Source: a bacterium (GTDB lineage Bacteria > Actinomycetota > Acidimicrobiia > Spongiisociales > JAENVV01). From it: a stretch of DNA of 41,848 nt. The notes beneath the pieces were generated by a model, which searched no databases, had not been told where the DNA came from, and saw nothing but the letters and a program-made list of their open reading frames with translations. Positions 39,652-41,848 of this stretch are shown here, piece by piece (positions within the stretch are counted from its first letter, which is position 1; each line of letters opens with the position of its first letter). Where the stretch lies: positions 65,460-107,307 of the forward strand of contig JAHEFX010000001.1 of the NCBI GenBank assembly GCA_024639975.1, read 5' to 3'. The translations under genes were made by a program, and so were the position numbers.

Positions 39652-40696
39652 CCCTGACTTCGACGGCTGGTCGTGCCCGCTCCCGCTCCGTCGGTACGAA
39701 CGGATCGTCATGGGCCACGGTGGCGGGGGCCAGCTGTCCGCCGAGCTCGTCGAGCACCTGTTCCTGCCGATCCTGGGCGACCACGACGGAGAGATGCATG
39801 ACGCCGCCCGCCTGTCGCTCGAAGGGCGCGACGTCTCGTTCAGCACCGACAGCTACGTCGTGCGACCCCTGTTCTTCCCCGGTGGCTCGATCGGCGACCT
39901 CGCCATCCACGGGACGATCAACGACATCGCCATGCGTGGCGCCGAGCCCGTGGCCCTCTCGGTCGGGTTCATCCTGGAAGAGGGTCTCCCGATGGAGACG
40001 CTCGGTCGGGTGGTCGAGGCGATGGGTGCAGCGGCCGACGCCGCCGGCGTCCCCGTCGTCACCGGTGACACCAAGGTGGTCGACCGTGGCCAGGCCGACG
40101 GCCTCTATGTGAACACTGCCGGGATCGGCGTGATCCCCGATGGTGTGGACATCCGACCGCGACGGGCGGAGCCCGGCGACGTGGTGATCCTGAGCGGAAC
40201 CCTCGGCCAGCACGGCGTCGCCGTGATGTCGAAGCGTGAGGGGCTCGAGTTCGGTACCGAGATCCGGAGCGACTCCGCCCCGCTCCACGGCCTCGTGGCA
40301 GCGATGCTCGCGGTGACGAAGGACCTGCACGTGCTCCGGGACATGACCCGTGGGGGTATGTCGGCCTCGCTTTCGGAGATCGCGGCGTCGGCCAAGGTCG
40401 GGATCGAGTTCGAGGAGGCGAAGCTCCCGATCCCCGGTGACGTAGCGGCCGCCTGTTCCTTCCTCGGCCTCGACGCGATCAGCATCGCCAACGAGGGCAG
40501 ACTGGTCGCCATCGTGCCCCCCGGGCATGCCGATGCGGTCCTGGCCGCGATGAGGGACCACGAGCACGGTCGAGGAGCCGTCGTGGTCGGATCGGTGACC
40601 GACGAGCATCCGGGCGTCGTCGTGGCTCGAACGCCATTCGGCGCATCCCGGGTCGTCGACCTGCCGCTCGGGGAGCAGCTACCGCGGATCTGCTGA
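39644..40696 (+). CDS. hypE: Carbamoyl dehydratase HypE
   Basis: A 350-residue enzyme that dehydrates the thiocarbamate on its C-terminal cysteine to thiocyanate. N-terminal PurM-like domain: [26 protein letters not shown], then [49 protein letters not shown], and [12 protein letters not shown] with ATP/metal residues. The chain ends in PRIC, the catalytic C-terminal cysteine. The GTG start at 39644 has GAGGTGG a few nt upstream and overlaps hypD; the upstream frame is not conserved. It is the last gene of the hypFCDE group. The two remaining maturation genes, hypA and hypB, and hydrogenase subunits are not in the window. Confidence 0.97.
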   Translation: MADPDFDGWSCPLPLRRYERIVMGHGGGGQLSAELVEHLFLPILGDHDGEMHDAARLSLEGRDVSFSTDSYVVRPLFFPGGSIGDLAIHGTINDIAMRGAEPVALSVGFILEEGLPMETLGRVVEAMGAAADAAGVPVVTGDTKVVDRGQADGLYVNTAGIGVIPDGVDIRPRRAEPGDVVILSGTLGQHGVAVMSKREGLEFGTEIRSDSAPLHGLVAAMLAVTKDLHVLRDMTRGGMSASLSEIAASAKVGIEFEEAKLPIPGDVAAACSFLGLDAISIANEGRLVAIVPPGHADAVLAAMRDHEHGRGAVVVGSVTDEHPGVVVARTPFGASRVVDLPLGEQLPRIC

Positions 40697-40708
40697 GGCA
40701 GGGTCCCG

Positions 40709-41155
40709 CTACTCGGTGGTGATCAACGTCTTGCCGGTGAGGTGGCCGACCTTGTGGCTCACGCTCCCCATCAACAGGCCACCGACGTCGCCCAGGCCCC
40801 TTCGTCCCATGACGACGGCGTCGACGTCGGTCCGATCGGCTGCGGCGGCGATGGCATGGGCCGGGCTGCCGACCACCACCTCGGTCTCCTTCACGGTGCC
40901 CCCGGCTCGTTCCACCAGCCCGGCGAATCGGGCAAGGAGCTCATTGCCGCCGGCGACGAGCCGCTCTCGCTGGGTGACGTAGACATCCTCGATCTCGCCG
41001 TAGGGGTGGAGCGCCCCGACCGTGACCGTGGTCCTCTCGGGAATGATGTGGACGATGTCGATCGTCGCCCCGGTGCACGCCGAGAACTCTGCGGCCACCT
41101 TCGCGGCCCGCTCCGAGTGCTCGGAGCCATCGACGGCCAAGAGGATCCTGTCCAC
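40709..41155 (-). CDS. Universal stress protein (UspA family)
   Basis: A 148-residue cytoplasmic protein of one Usp domain. It starts [23 protein letters not shown] and ends with the nucleotide-binding segment [38 protein letters not shown], in which GRxGLxxxxxxxxGSVSxKV is the ATP-binding loop. Such proteins bind ATP and often respond to stress, hypoxia or stationary phase. The GTG start has AAGGAGG at good spacing and a TAGAAT -10 box further out. It converges on hypE with 12 nt between stop codons and no clear terminator. Confidence 0.93.
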   Translation of the reverse strand: MDRILLAVDGSEHSERAAKVAAEFSACTGATIDIVHIIPERTTVTVGALHPYGEIEDVYVTQRERLVAGGNELLARFAGLVERAGGTVKETEVVVGSPAHAIAAAADRTDVDAVVMGRRGLGDVGGLLMGSVSHKVGHLTGKTLITTE

Positions 41156-41182
41156 GACCGACCTCCTTCGCGTTCCTCCCCG

Positions 41183-41188
41183 ATTCTA
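41183..41188 (-). promoter_or_regulatory. -10 box of the universal stress protein gene
   Basis: TAGAAT on the minus strand, about 28 nt before the GTG at 41155, giving a leader of about 20 nt with the AAGGAGG site. No consensus -35 is seen. Confidence 0.4.
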
Positions 41189-41234
41189 CTCCTGCGGTCA
41201 ACCCCGCCCCCGGGTCGCATGGCGGGGGGAGGGG

Positions 41235-41240
41235 TACCAT
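41235..41240 (+). promoter_or_regulatory. -10 box, leaderless type, for typA
   Basis: TACCAT followed by 7 nt (CGACTTC) and the ATG at 41248. Confidence 0.5.
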
Positions 41241-41247
41241 CGACTTC

Positions 41248-41848
41248 ATGCCCCACCCCTCCTTCCGGAACGTCGCGCTCGTCGCGCACGTCGACCACGG
41301 CAAGACGACCCTCGTCGATGCCATGCTCCAACAGACCGGTGCGTTCGCCTCGCACGAAACACCCGTCGACCGGGTCATGGACTCCTCCGACCAGGAGCGG
41401 GAGCGAGGCATCACGATCCTCGCCAAGCCGACCTCGGTGACGTGGAAGGGCATCCGGATCAATCTCGTCGACACCCCGGGCCACGCGGACTTCGGTGGCG
41501 AGGTGGAACGGGCCCTCGCCCTCGTCGACGGTGTCGTGCTGCTGGTGGACGCTGCCGAGGGACCCCTGCCCCAAACCCGATACGTCCTGTCAAAGGCTCT
41601 CGCCCTCGGACTTCCCGCGGTCGTCGTCCTGAACAAGGTCGACCGGCCCGACTCGCGGCCCGACGAGGTCGTCGACGAGATCTACCAGCTGTTCATCGAC
41701 CTGGACGCCGACGATGGCGACATCGAGTTCCCGATCGTCTCGACGATCGCCCGCGACGGCCAGGCGGTGGAGGGGATCGGCGTGCCGGCCGACGGCGACG
41801 ACCTCTCCGCCCTCCTCGACGTGATCGTCGGGCACATCCCCGCCCCCA
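41248..41848 (+). CDS. typA: Translational GTPase TypA/BipA (3' end outside window)
   Basis: N-terminal 200 residues of a ribosome-binding GTPase. Motifs: G1 [20 protein letters not shown] (residues 8-27), G2 region with [16 protein letters not shown]3 [20 protein letters not shown]4 [20 protein letters not shown]. The [17 protein letters not shown] form and [11 protein letters not shown] are typical of TypA/BipA rather than EF-G or LepA. ATG at 41248; no ribosome-binding site fits, but TACCAT lies 7 nt before it, so a leaderless message is likely. The reading frame is open to the right edge. Confidence 0.95.
   Translation, partial: MPHPSFRNVALVAHVDHGKTTLVDAMLQQTGAFASHETPVDRVMDSSDQERERGITILAKPTSVTWKGIRINLVDTPGHADFGGEVERALALVDGVVLLVDAAEGPLPQTRYVLSKALALGLPAVVVLNKVDRPDSRPDEVVDEIYQLFIDLDADDGDIEFPIVSTIARDGQAVEGIGVPADGDDLSALLDVIVGHIPAP

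Noticed and set aside
38410-39846. Minus-strand frame of 478 codons over hypC-hypD-hypE
   Set aside because: Shadow of three overlapping conserved genes.

Overview
The window is a gene-dense, high-GC chromosomal segment from an actinobacterium. The evidence is a WhiB-family regulator, a UPF0182 gene next to a PDZ-Lon (YlbL-type) protease, a COG5282/DUF2342 metalloprotease, an initiator tRNA with a C1-U72 mismatch and no encoded CCA, and many genes whose -10 box (TAnnnT) lies only 6-9 nt before the start codon, as on leaderless mRNAs. Very acidic linkers and an acyl-CoA-ligase/Liv-type ABC cluster would fit an Acidimicrobiia-like lineage, but that is inference. I see no insertion sequence, integrase, prophage module, CRISPR array or rRNA. 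Most of the window is core metabolism, and no gap longer than 300 bases lacks a gene.

Layout. 1-2.9 kb: membrane-anchored M28 peptidase (cut by the left edge), a lipoprotein with an HExxH motif, and a rhodanese protein. 3-9.8 kb: malate dehydrogenase, a nuclease-fold-like protein of unknown function, two small-ligand/stress-type proteins, an SCP2 protein, then the three-subunit succinate dehydrogenase operon sdhCAB on the minus strand. 9.9-16.6 kb: divergent WhiB, a membrane-anchored unknown, tatA, then an envelope-stress module (ECF sigma, zinc anti-sigma, RseB-like sensor). These are followed on the minus strand by a peroxiredoxin, a DUF2342 metalloprotease, HtrA and MoaE. 16.7-24 kb: acyl-CoA synthetase plus a complete Liv-type ABC transporter (two permeases, lipoprotein binding protein, two ATPases), probably uptake coupled to CoA activation of an unknown carboxylic acid. 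24.1-29.9 kb: PDZ-Lon protease, a DivIVA-like coiled-coil protein with a phage head-morphogenesis-like zinc tail, and UPF0182. 29.9-30.0 kb: initiator tRNA with promoter and terminator. 30.1-36 kb: GNAT acetyltransferase, second acyl-CoA ligase, lysophospholipid acyltransferase, sphingosine-phosphate-lyase-like PLP enzyme overlapping a GltS-like transporter. 36-40.7 kb: hypF-hypC-hypD-hypE, which make and deliver the Fe(CN)2CO moiety of [NiFe] hydrogenase, without hypA/hypB or hydrogenase structural genes nearby. 40.7-41.8 kb: universal stress protein and the start of typA/bipA, cut by the right edge.

The most unusual points are: (1) the DivIVA-like protein ending in a CxxC...PPIHxxCxC motif otherwise typical of Mu gpF/SPP1 gp7-type phage proteins, between two envelope genes; (2) the PLP decarboxylase/GltS transporter overlapping pair; (3) an RseB-type sensor completing a sigma/anti-sigma operon in an actinobacterium; and (4) the density of leaderless start signals, which also fixes several gene starts.
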